DNA of 6,026 nt from Tepidiphilus sp. (GTDB lineage Bacteria > Pseudomonadota > Gammaproteobacteria > Burkholderiales > Rhodocyclaceae). The stretch is taken from the NCBI GenBank assembly GCA_028684345.1, contig JAQUGB010000107.1, positions 1 to 6,026 of the forward strand, in the 5' to 3' direction. Under the pieces are notes generated by a model. The model saw only the letters and a list, made by a program, of their open reading frames with translations, had not been told where the DNA came from and did not search any database. This document shows positions 1 through 6,026 of this stretch, piece after piece (the first letter of the stretch is position 1; every line of letters starts with the position of its first letter). The position numbers were made by a program, and so were the translations under genes.

Positions 1-777
1 CTGCCGTAACCCTTCCCAGGCGCGCGGGAAACGGGCTTCCTCGCCTTCGCGGCTACTGGCGAGCACGACGACGGGGCGGGGGCCGATGGCCTCGCGCCAC
101 GTCTGCGCCAGCGCGATCGCCGCCGGTTCGGGGCTCCAATCGAATTTGAGGTTGCCCGTGACGGCGATGCGGGAGAGGCCGAGCGCGCGCAAACGCTGCG
201 CATCGGCCGCACTCTGCGCCCCGACCTGCACGAAGGCGTCCCACTCGAGCGGTAGTAGCCAGCGGAAACGGCGATAGCGGCGAAAGGAACGCTCCGACAG
301 CCGGGCGTTGGCGAGCACGAGCGGCACGCCCTGCCGCTTGGCCTGCCGCAGCCAATTGGGCCAGATCTCGGTCTCCATCACGATCCCCAGCCTCGGGCGC
401 ACACTTTCCAGGAAACGTCGCACCCAGCGGCTGTGATCATAAGGGGCATAGGCTTGCACGATGGCGGGATCGTGGGCCCAGAGCCGGTGGCCGGTCTCCA
501 GACCGGTGGGGGTCATGTGCGTGACGAGCAAGCGCAGCCGAGGGTAGCGGCGGCGCAGCGCCCGCACCAGGGGATGAGCCGCGCGCGTCTCGCCCACCGA
601 GACGGCGTGGATCCAGAGGGTGTCGCGGCCGTCGTCGGGTAAGGCGACGTGCCCCAGGCGTTCGCGCCAGCGGCGCGACACGTCTGGTCGGTCGCGATGC
701 CGCAGCCAATGCCGCAGCCGCAGCCACGGCCAGGCGAGCCGCCAGAGGGCATCGTAGATGTGATAACGTAGGGACAC
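1..777 (-). CDS. waaA: 3-deoxy-D-manno-octulosonic acid (Kdo) transferase, 5' part, cut by left edge
   Basis: WaaA (KdtA) is an inner-membrane-associated GT-B glycosyltransferase that moves Kdo from CMP-Kdo to lipid A precursor, starting the lipopolysaccharide inner core. The 259 visible codons cover the acceptor-side N-terminal domain and the beginning of the C-terminal domain; the full family length is about 420. Residues 3-25 form a hydrophobic and arginine-rich membrane anchor. Family motifs follow in order: HAVSVGET (57-64; Glu63 is probably the catalytic base), VTHMTPTG (85-92), METEIWPN (134-141), ANARLSERS (156-164), VTGNLKFD (206-213) and ASSREGEE (240-247). The start is GTG at 775-777: it is the only start codon between the in-frame stop at 814-816 and the conserved anchor, and it gives the expected N-terminus. 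No clear Shine-Dalgarno sequence precedes it. The gene diverges from apaH. The CMP-Kdo-binding half lies outside the window. Whether it adds one or two Kdo residues cannot be read from the sequence. Confidence 0.95.
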   Translation of the reverse strand, partial: MSLRYHIYDALWRLAWPWLRLRHWLRHRDRPDVSRRWRERLGHVALPDDGRDTLWIHAVSVGETRAAHPLVRALRRRYPRLRLLVTHMTPTGLETGHRLWAHDPAIVQAYAPYDHSRWVRRFLESVRPRLGIVMETEIWPNWLRQAKRQGVPLVLANARLSERSFRRYRRFRWLLPLEWDAFVQVGAQSAADAQRLRALGLSRIAVTGNLKFDWSPEPAAIALAQTWREAIGPRPVVVLASSREGEEARFPRAWEGLRQ

Positions 778-806
778 GGGCGACGTCGCAAAAAAGTGGG
801 CAACGA

Positions 807-819
807 TGCTAGTTTAGCA
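807..819. promoter_or_regulatory. Small perfect dyad in the waaA-apaH divergent spacer
   Basis: The 96-base spacer between the divergent starts of waaA (777) and apaH (874) holds TGCTA-GTT-TAGCA, a perfect 5-base inverted repeat around a 3-base centre. On the minus strand the same bases contain TAAACT, a 4/6 match to a -10 element that would start waaA transcription about 30 bases before its GTG; no convincing -35 lies at the normal spacing. No good sigma-70 promoter is visible for apaH either. The spacer must contain the start signals of both genes, but this particular dyad as an operator or promoter is weak inference, and a 5-base repeat can occur by chance. Confidence 0.2.
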
Positions 820-873
820 AGTCCGGCGGCGATGCGCCCAAGTCGTGGAAAAGAAAGGGGGGAATGGCGCAGG

Positions 874-1680
874 ATGGCGACTTATGCGATCGGGGACGTG
901 CAGGGGTGTTACGCAGCACTGCAGCGTCTGCTCGAGGGGATTGGCTTTGCTCCACCGCACGACCGGTTGTGGCTGGTGGGCGATCTGGTCAATCGCGGAC
1001 CGCAGTCGCTGGAAGTGCTGCGCTTCGTGCGTGCGCTGCCGCCGGATTCGGTCGAGGTGGTGCTGGGTAACCACGATCTGTATCTCTTGATGCGGGCGGC
1101 GGGTTATCTCAAGCGCGCGCGAGACGACACCCTGGATGCGGTGCTCGCGGCGCCGGATCGCGACGAATTGCTCGACTGGTTGCGCAGGCGGCCGCTCCTG
1201 GTGGTGGACGAGACGCTCGGCTACGCGATGGCGCACGCCGGAGTGAGCCCGGTCTGGTCGCTGGCTCAGGCGGCGGAGTATGCGCGCGAGGTGGAGGAGG
1301 CGCTGTGCGGGGATCTTGCCTGGCTGCTGCGGCTCAAGGGGGATCGCCCCACGCGCTGGCGCGACGATCTGGCCGGTCTGGATCGCCTGCGCTACATCGT
1401 GAACGCTTTTACGCGGATGCGGTTCGTGTCGCTGCGCCACGGGGCATTGGAGCTGGAGGCGAAAGGGCCGCCGGAGCGTGCACCCCAAGGCACGGTACCG
1501 TGGTTTCGCTGGCCGCAGCGGGTGCCGCTGGGCGTGCAGGTGGTGTTCGGCCATTGGTCGGCGCTGGGGTTTTACGCCGGCGACGGGGTGCTCGGCATCG
1601 ACACGGGGTGTGTCTATGGAGGGCTGCTCACGGCAGTGCGACTGGAGGATGGGGCGGTTTTCACCGTCTCGGGGAAGTGA
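874..1680 (+). CDS. apaH: Symmetrical bis(5'-nucleosyl)-tetraphosphatase (diadenosine tetraphosphatase)
   Basis: ApaH is a cytosolic metallophosphatase that splits Ap4A into two ADP, clearing alarmone-like dinucleotides; in E. coli it also acts as the main decapping enzyme for Np4-capped RNA. The 268-residue product is close to the family length (E. coli 280). Calcineurin-type metal motifs are in order: GDVQGC (7-12), GDLVNRG (36-42), GNHD (65-68), MAHAGV (119-124), then GHWSALG (226-232) and DTGCVYGG (243-250). NAFTRMRF (177-184) is a further family signature. ATG at 874 is preferred to the in-frame GTG at 796, because it gives the typical MATYAIGD start and has a purine-rich AAAGGGGGGA upstream at 854-863, slightly far from the start. 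Gln10 replaces the usual His of the first metal motif, a variant I recall from other ApaH proteins. It is not next to ksgA-apaG as in E. coli: it is divergent from waaA and convergent with the chemoreceptor gene, 3 bases away. Confidence 0.96.
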   Translation: MATYAIGDVQGCYAALQRLLEGIGFAPPHDRLWLVGDLVNRGPQSLEVLRFVRALPPDSVEVVLGNHDLYLLMRAAGYLKRARDDTLDAVLAAPDRDELLDWLRRRPLLVVDETLGYAMAHAGVSPVWSLAQAAEYAREVEEALCGDLAWLLRLKGDRPTRWRDDLAGLDRLRYIVNAFTRMRFVSLRHGALELEAKGPPERAPQGTVPWFRWPQRVPLGVQVVFGHWSALGFYAGDGVLGIDTGCVYGGLLTAVRLEDGAVFTVSGK

Positions 1681-1683
1681 GCC

Positions 1684-3336
1684 TCAGGCGCGAAAACGCT
1701 GCAGGAGCGCACCCAGGGTCTGCGTGAGCCGATCGAGCCGCTCGGCGGCTTCGCTGCCTTGACGTGCGAGGTCGGCGAGGGTCTCGGAGGCGCCGGCGAC
1801 ATGGGCGACTTCTTGGGCGATCTGACGATTGACGCTTGCCTGCTCACTCGTGCCTTCACGGATCGCTTGGGCTTGCGCGCCGATTTCGTCCATCGTGTGC
1901 TCGATCGCATCGATCGCGGCCAGCGCTTGGCGAGAAGAGGCGAGGGCCGTTTGGATCGATTCCCGTCCTTGGGCCATGTCGGCGACCATCCGGGTGACAT
2001 GGGATTCGACGCGTTGAATCGTGGCCCCGATCTCGCTCGTGGCGTGTGCCGTGCGCTCGGAGAGTTTTCGTACTTCGTCGGCGACTACGGCAAAGCCTCG
2101 ACCGTAGGCGCCGGCACGAGCCGCTTCGATCGCGGCGTTGAGGGCGAGCAGGTTGGTCTGTTCGGCAATGTCGCGGATGACCGCGACGATGCGCCCTACC
2201 GATTCCATTTCACTGTCGATGGTGTCGGCGTCTTCGGCGAGCGCTTCGAGCCGTTGCGCGAGCGTTTGGGTATCCTGGGTGTGGGAGCGCACCCGGTGGG
2301 CGGCCTCGCGGCTGCGGGCGACGCCATTGGCCACTGCCTCGGCTGCGTGCTGGGCATCGGAGGCGGATTGGTCCATGGCGGTGGAGAGTTCTTCGATGCC
2401 GGCGGCCATTTCTTGCGCCGATTGCGCTTGTTGTTCTGCGGCGGCGGCAATCCGTCGGGCGCGCTCACGTTCGGCAGCGACCGAGTCGGTCAACTGCCCG
2501 CTCGCCTGGGTGAGGGTGTGGACGAAGTCCCGTAGTTGGCTGCGCATGTCCTGCAGGGTCGCGATCAGGGTGCCGATCTCGTCGCGCCCCTCGTCGCCGA
2601 GATTCTGGCGCAGGTCGAGGGCGGCGACGGCGCGTGCGAAGTCGAGCGCAGTGCGCATGCCGTGGCGTAGGCGATGGGTGGAGAAGTAGGCGAGGATGAG
2701 GAGCAGTAGCGTCACGGCGCTGAACAGCAGCGCGATGACGAGGCGGCTTTGATCGGAGGCTTGGGCGCTGTGGTCGAAGTCGGCGCGGGTGGCGTCGCGT
2801 TCGAGATGGATCAAGTCGTCGAGGGCGGCGTGGACGTCGTGCAGTTGCGTCTCGATCTGCCCGATGAGTCCGCGCTGGGATCGACCTAGACCAGCGAGGT
2901 CGTCGCCATAGAGTTCGATGGTCTGACGCGCCGTGTCTACGGCCTGATGAAAGCGCTGGGCGGCTTCTTCTAGGCGAGCGAACGCGGTGCGTTCGTCTTC
3001 GCGCATCGACCGTTGCCTGAACGCTGCGAGGATGGCTTGGGCTTGATCCGAGGCGCGCTCGAGCTCCTGTGGATCGAAAGAGGAGATTTTCTGGCTCGCG
3101 TCGGCAAAGACGCGGTAGAGGAAACTCGCTTGCCGCTCGGCCAGGTGTTTGAGCTGGGCAAGCTCGACGAGGGGGGCGACTTGGCCGCTGTAGGCGCTGC
3201 GCATCGTGCCGGTCTGGGTGTCGATGGTCTGGTCGGCAAGCGCGATCACGATCGAAAAGAGTCCGATCGCGATCGCGACCATGATCCAGTAGCGTGCCTG
3301 CAGCGACAGGGTAAGCGAATGGGAACGGCGCGTCAT
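1684..3336 (-). CDS. Methyl-accepting chemotaxis protein, transmembrane, helical periplasmic sensor
   Basis: This 550-residue receptor signals through CheW and CheA to the flagellar motor. TM1 is about residues 16-34, the periplasmic sensor about 35-197, TM2 about 198-218, a HAMP linker about 219-272, and the cytoplasmic coiled-coil signalling domain 273-550. The hairpin tip is unmistakable: DIAEQTNLLALNAAIEAARAG begins at 389 and is followed by RGFAVVADEVRKL (413-425). With the tip near 410, both arms are about 138-140 residues, or 20 heptads each, fitting the 40H receptor class. E301/Q302 and E498/Q499 are plausible methylation sites. There is no C-terminal NWETF-like CheR tether; the protein ends QRFRA. 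The sensor looks all-helical, like a four-helix bundle, but I do not recognise its ligand. The ATG at 3334-3336 lies 13 bases after the phoX stop; the GAGG overlapping that stop, 11 bases before the ATG, is the only Shine-Dalgarno candidate at workable distance. This suggests cotranscription and perhaps translational coupling with phoX. Confidence 0.95.
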   Translation of the reverse strand: MTRRSHSLTLSLQARYWIMVAIAIGLFSIVIALADQTIDTQTGTMRSAYSGQVAPLVELAQLKHLAERQASFLYRVFADASQKISSFDPQELERASDQAQAILAAFRQRSMREDERTAFARLEEAAQRFHQAVDTARQTIELYGDDLAGLGRSQRGLIGQIETQLHDVHAALDDLIHLERDATRADFDHSAQASDQSRLVIALLFSAVTLLLLILAYFSTHRLRHGMRTALDFARAVAALDLRQNLGDEGRDEIGTLIATLQDMRSQLRDFVHTLTQASGQLTDSVAAERERARRIAAAAEQQAQSAQEMAAGIEELSTAMDQSASDAQHAAEAVANGVARSREAAHRVRSHTQDTQTLAQRLEALAEDADTIDSEMESVGRIVAVIRDIAEQTNLLALNAAIEAARAGAYGRGFAVVADEVRKLSERTAHATSEIGATIQRVESHVTRMVADMAQGRESIQTALASSRQALAAIDAIEHTMDEIGAQAQAIREGTSEQASVNRQIAQEVAHVAGASETLADLARQGSEAAERLDRLTQTLGALLQRFRA

Positions 3337-3349
3337 CCTTGGCCATGCC

Positions 3350-5356
3350 TCAGCGGGCGGCGAACACGGGTGCGCCGTCGGCCCGTTCGATCACCAGCGT
3401 GGCCGAGCGCGGCCGGCCACCGCCCAGTTCGCGGAATTGCGTATGTGGCCATTCGGAGAAGGCGGTGGGATGCGCCGCGAGGTGGGTTGCGAGGTCTCGA
3501 CCTTCCGGCAGTTGCGGCGCACGGGGGTGACCTTCGGCTTCGCCGGGGTGCTGGACATTGACGAACATCGTGCGTCCGTCGTTGCTCCAGGTGAGGCCGG
3601 TGATCTCGCAGCCCGAAGGTCCGACGAGGAAGCGGCGGATGATGCCAGTGTCGGGGTCGGCGACCAGTATCTGGTTGTTGCCCATGCCTTGGTAGGGACC
3701 GGTATCGCTGTAGTTGCCGTCGGTGAGGATCCACAGGCGGCCGGCGGCGTCGAACCCGAGACCGTCGGGGGAATTGAAGAGGTTCTCTGGCGTGATCGCC
3801 GCCGAGCCGGCGCGGGGATCGCCTTGGGGGTAGACGAGGGGGTTGCCGGTGAGCACGAAGAGATCCCAGGCGAATTCGTCCGCGGTCGGGTCGCCTCCGT
3901 TTTCCTGCCAGCGCAGGATCTGGCCCCAGAGGTTCTCGGCCCGGGGATTGGCGGCGTCGACCTCGTTCGGCTTGCGCCGGTTGTTGTTGGTGAGCGTGAC
4001 ATACACCTCACCTCGCGTCGGATGGATGGCGATCCATTCGGGACGGTCCATCTTGGTCGCGCCGACGAGGTCGCCGGCGAGCCGCGCGTGGATGAGGACG
4101 TCGGCTTGCGTGGGCAAGCGCGCCTCGGCGGCAAGCAGCGGATTGCGTTCCTTGTCGAGCAGAATCCATTGGCCACGGAAACGTTGGCCGTCGGGCGTGG
4201 GGTCGGCAGTGAATCGGGCGACGTAGAGGTTTCCCGAATCGAGCAGGTCGCGGTTGGCGGCAGGGTTGCCGGGGTCGTAGCGGCCGTGGCTCACGAAGCG
4301 GTAGAGGTACTCGAAGCGCTCGTCGTCGCCCATGTAGACGACGACGCGGCCGTCGGGGGCGATCGTGACCGCGGCGTTCTCATGCTTGAAGCGGCCAAGC
4401 GCCGTGCGTTTCTTGGGGGTGCTCTGCGGGTCGAAGGGGTCGATCTCGACCACCCAGCCGAAGCGGTTGGGTTCGTTGGGTTCGCGGCGCAGGTCGAAGC
4501 GTTCGATCACCTCGAACCAGCGGTAGCCGCCGTCCTTGCCGATGCCGTAGCGCTGGTGCATCGGGTCGGTGCTGCCGCCGCCGAAGTAGTTGTGGAAATT
4601 TTCCTCGCAGGTGAGGTAGGTCCCCCAAGGAGTGAAGCCGTTGGCGCAGTTGTTGAGCGTGCCGCGCACCTGGGTACCGCTGGGGTCGGCCGATGTGCGA
4701 AGCAGCGCATGCCCGGCGGCCGGGCCGGTGAGCGCCATGGGCGTGTCGCCGGTGATGCGGCGGTTGTATTTGGAGGGAATGACGGGGCGCCAGCCGGTTT
4801 GTCCGTCGCGCTGAAGGTGGACGATCGACACGCCATGGGCGTTGATCGCCTTCATCGCTTTCTCACGCGTCCAAGGCTCGGTGTATTCCTTGCCGAAGAG
4901 GTATTCGTAGTTGGTGTATTCGTGGTTGAGCACGAGCAGCCCTTGATCGGTGACATTGGCGCCGAAGGGGAAGAAGTGCATGCCGTCGTGGTTGTCCCCG
5001 ATCTGCCGGGCCTGCTCTTCGGCCGAGGCCGAGGCATCGGGTCGCCAGTAGGCGGAAAAGTCGAGTAGGGGATCGCCCCAGGGCAGGATGGCGCGCACCC
5101 CATATCCTTCCATGACGCTGACGCGGTCGTCGCTGTGGGTGGGGATCGAGCGGGGAAAGAGGGCGAGCAGCGAGGAGGATGCGGCGACCGGATCGTTGAG
5201 CGAGCGGGCGAGCGCCGCGGCCGGGGAGGCGAAGAAGCCGAGCAGCGTCGCGGCCCCCGCGCTTTGCAGCAGGCGGCGGCGGTCCTGGTCGACGATTGCG
5301 GCGAACGTGTCGCCTTGCGGGTCGCGTGTCGCGGCATTGTCTTTCATCATTTTCAT
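3350..5356 (-). CDS. phoX: PhoX-family alkaline phosphatase, Tat-exported
   Basis: PhoX enzymes (formerly DUF839) are exported, iron- and calcium-dependent beta-propeller phosphatases that release phosphate from organic phosphomonoesters during phosphate starvation. The 668-residue length fits the family. The N-terminus has a Tat-type signal: twin arginines in DRRRLLQ (25-31), a hydrophobic stretch (33-49), and an ALA cleavage site near 50/51. Conserved stretches follow: HDGMHFFPF (123-131), NHEYTN (144-149), NNCANGFTPWGTYLTCEEN (235-253), FGWVVEIDPFDP (299-310), GRFKHENA (321-328), YMGDDERFEYLYRFV (341-355), RPEWIAIHP (438-446) and NSPDGLGFD (528-536). One of Cys237 and Cys250 is probably the known cysteine ligand of the iron pair; I cannot say which. 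The start at 5354-5356 (MKMMK) has only a weak GGCGAG upstream; the Met codons at positions 3 and 4 are alternatives. A PHO box and -10 element lie just upstream, and a chemoreceptor gene follows after 13 bases. Confidence 0.92.
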   Translation of the reverse strand: MKMMKDNAATRDPQGDTFAAIVDQDRRRLLQSAGAATLLGFFASPAAALARSLNDPVAASSSLLALFPRSIPTHSDDRVSVMEGYGVRAILPWGDPLLDFSAYWRPDASASAEEQARQIGDNHDGMHFFPFGANVTDQGLLVLNHEYTNYEYLFGKEYTEPWTREKAMKAINAHGVSIVHLQRDGQTGWRPVIPSKYNRRITGDTPMALTGPAAGHALLRTSADPSGTQVRGTLNNCANGFTPWGTYLTCEENFHNYFGGGSTDPMHQRYGIGKDGGYRWFEVIERFDLRREPNEPNRFGWVVEIDPFDPQSTPKKRTALGRFKHENAAVTIAPDGRVVVYMGDDERFEYLYRFVSHGRYDPGNPAANRDLLDSGNLYVARFTADPTPDGQRFRGQWILLDKERNPLLAAEARLPTQADVLIHARLAGDLVGATKMDRPEWIAIHPTRGEVYVTLTNNNRRKPNEVDAANPRAENLWGQILRWQENGGDPTADEFAWDLFVLTGNPLVYPQGDPRAGSAAITPENLFNSPDGLGFDAAGRLWILTDGNYSDTGPYQGMGNNQILVADPDTGIIRRFLVGPSGCEITGLTWSNDGRTMFVNVQHPGEAEGHPRAPQLPEGRDLATHLAAHPTAFSEWPHTQFRELGGGRPRSATLVIERADGAPVFAAR

Positions 5357-5388
5357 GGGACTCGCCAGCGAAGGGTTCGATGGTGCGG

Positions 5389-5394
5389 AGTCTA
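5389..5394 (-). promoter_or_regulatory. Candidate -10 element of the phoX promoter
   Basis: On the minus strand the bases read TAGACT, a 4/6 match to TATAAT that keeps the first two bases and the last T. It starts 10 bases after the end of the PHO box, the arrangement expected at PhoB-activated promoters, where the box takes the place of a -35 element. Transcription would begin near 5381-5384, leaving a leader of about 25-28 bases before the phoX ATG. The overlapping TCTAGA (5391-5396) is an alternative register. No transcript data are available, so this is inference from position and sequence. Confidence 0.5.
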
Positions 5395-5404
5395 GAGCGC
5401 CTTT

Positions 5405-5422
5405 GTGACGGTTTTATGGCAA
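5405..5422 (-). promoter_or_regulatory. PHO box (PhoB-binding site) upstream of phoX
   Basis: Read on the minus strand this is TTGCCAT-AAAA-CCGTCAC: two 7-base direct repeats in an 11-base period with an all-A 4-base spacer. Against the E. coli consensus CTGTCAT-A/T-CTGTCAT each half matches 5 of 7 bases, with the last C of the second half at a position that tolerates C. It sits 49 bases before the phoX ATG and overlaps the stop codon (TAA, 5414-5416) and last two sense codons of the upstream acyltransferase gene. The placement before a phosphatase of a known Pho-regulon family makes a chance match unlikely. It points to activation by phosphorylated PhoB when phosphate is scarce. Confidence 0.75.
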
Positions 5423-6026
5423 AGGCAGGTCTTCCTCGATGCGCGCCCGGATCCGGGCTTCGAGTAGGCGGCCCAGCGCCTTGCGATCGGCCCCCTGGGT
5501 GGGTAAGGGTTCGGAGACGTCGATGCGGGCGTGCAGCCGCGGTTCGCGCACGATACGGAACAGCGATTGCATGAGCGTCATCTGGCCGTAGAAGGCCGCG
5601 GCGCGGGTGCGCTGGCCGTCGGCGTCGTAGTAGCGGATCGCCACGGCCTGGACGGGCGCGCCGGCATCGATCGCCGGTTGCAGCAGCGCCGCGTGAAAGG
5701 GGTGTAGCGACAGGCCGTCGGTGGTGGTGCCTTCGGGAAAGAGCGCGACGCTCTGCCCTTGCCGCAGATGCGATACGAGCTCACGCGCCAGCACGGCGGC
5801 GTGTCCCCGGCTGCCGCGCCGCAAGAAAATGGTTTCGTTGCGTGCCGCGAGCCAACCGATGATGGGCCAGCGGCGGACTTCGGCCTTGGCGATGAAGGCG
5901 GCGTCGGTCTGCGAGAGGACGACGAAGACGTCGATCCAGGAGACGTGGTTGAGGGCGAGCAAGGCGCCGCTGGCGAACTCGCCATGCCGCTCCACCTCGA
6001 TGCCGCACAGGGCGACGAGGCGCCGC
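5414..6026 (-). CDS. Lysophospholipid acyltransferase (PlsC/OlsA type), 3' part, cut by right edge
   Basis: Members of this family move an acyl chain to lysophosphatidic acid (PlsC) or lyso-ornithine lipid (OlsA) at the inner membrane. The frame stays open to the right edge, so the start is outside the window; 203 residues are visible and about 30-60 N-terminal residues, probably with a membrane segment, should be missing. The GTG at 5993-5995 is not a likely start, because in-frame RLVALCGIEVERHGEF-like sequence upstream matches the family. Conserved blocks in order: NHVSWID (catalytic His codon 5945-5947, Asp codon 5930-5932), IFLRRGS, ALFPEGTTTDG (around 5710-5745) and PVQAVAIRYYD. FPEGTTTDG, rather than the FPEGTRS of classical PlsC, leans to the OlsA-like subgroup, but substrate cannot be fixed from this. 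It lies on the same strand as phoX, 57 bases upstream, and its last codons are part of the PHO box. Confidence 0.9.
   Translation of the reverse strand, partial: RRLVALCGIEVERHGEFASGALLALNHVSWIDVFVVLSQTDAAFIAKAEVRRWPIIGWLAARNETIFLRRGSRGHAAVLARELVSHLRQGQSVALFPEGTTTDGLSLHPFHAALLQPAIDAGAPVQAVAIRYYDADGQRTRAAAFYGQMTLMQSLFRIVREPRLHARIDVSEPLPTQGADRKALGRLLEARIRARIEEDLPLP

Noticed and set aside
513..803. A TTG-initiated minus-strand frame at the beginning of waaA
   Set aside because: It overlaps the true waaA frame (start 777) and shows none of its motifs. The real frame carries the whole series of Kdo transferase motifs.
796..873. A 26-residue N-terminal extension of ApaH from an in-frame GTG
   Set aside because: The extension has no family similarity, and the ATG at 874 gives the canonical MATYAIGD start with a purine-rich stretch upstream.
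1759..2535. A 258-codon plus-strand open frame opposite the chemoreceptor signalling domain
   Set aside because: Antisense to a clear receptor gene, with Gly/Val/Asp-rich low-information sequence and no convincing ribosome site. Treated as a shadow.
3240..3285. Repeated GCGATCGC/GATCGCGATCG words
   Set aside because: They resemble the HIP1 octamer but lie in the TM1 codons for an Ile-Ala-Ile-Ala stretch. Codon use for these residues in a GC-rich genome explains them.
2465..3346. A 293-codon minus-strand frame beginning at an ATG 10 bases upstream of the receptor start
   Set aside because: It overlaps the receptor in another frame, is extremely rich in Arg, Pro and His, and resembles no family. 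The receptor frame has clear membrane and HAMP segments.
3437..5068. A 543-codon open frame on the plus strand opposite phoX
   Set aside because: It is exactly antisense to a strongly conserved phosphatase gene, has no recognisable domains, and is rich in Val, Gly, Ala and Glu as expected for the complement of GC-rich codons. It is a codon-bias shadow.

Overview
This GC-rich window reads as an ordinary, densely packed stretch of a Gram-negative proteobacterial chromosome. The protein style (WaaA with an ASSREGEE segment, ApaH with a GDVQGC motif, PhoX next to a PlsC/OlsA-type acyltransferase) suggests a betaproteobacterium; this is an impression from sequence style, not a search result. I see no insertion sequence, integrase, CRISPR array, tRNA or rRNA. 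Five protein genes fill almost all of it. No gap between genes exceeds 100 bases.

Layout from left to right: (1) bases 1-777, minus strand, the N-terminal 259 codons of waaA (Kdo transferase, lipopolysaccharide core), starting at GTG and cut by the left edge; (2) a 96-base divergent spacer with a small perfect dyad; (3) 874-1680, plus strand, apaH (diadenosine tetraphosphatase); (4) 1684-3336, minus strand, a complete transmembrane methyl-accepting chemotaxis protein, whose stop codon lies only 3 bases from the apaH stop; (5) 3350-5356, minus strand, a Tat-exported PhoX-family alkaline phosphatase, ending 13 bases before the chemoreceptor start; (6) a 57-base spacer carrying the main regulatory signal, a good match to a PhoB-binding PHO box with a suitably spaced -10 element; (7) 5414-6026, minus strand, a lysophospholipid acyltransferase whose 5' end is beyond the right edge.

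The most interesting point is the phoX-chemoreceptor pair. The PHO box in front of phoX and the 13-base gap to the receptor gene suggest that both are made under phosphate starvation from one transcript: one enzyme to release phosphate from organic phosphoesters outside the cytoplasm, and one receptor that may steer the cell by a related cue. The layout and box are seen directly; co-regulation and the ligand are inference. The acyltransferase, with an FPEGTTTDG motif, could belong to phosphatidic acid or ornithine lipid synthesis. I did not find a clearly undescribed system here.
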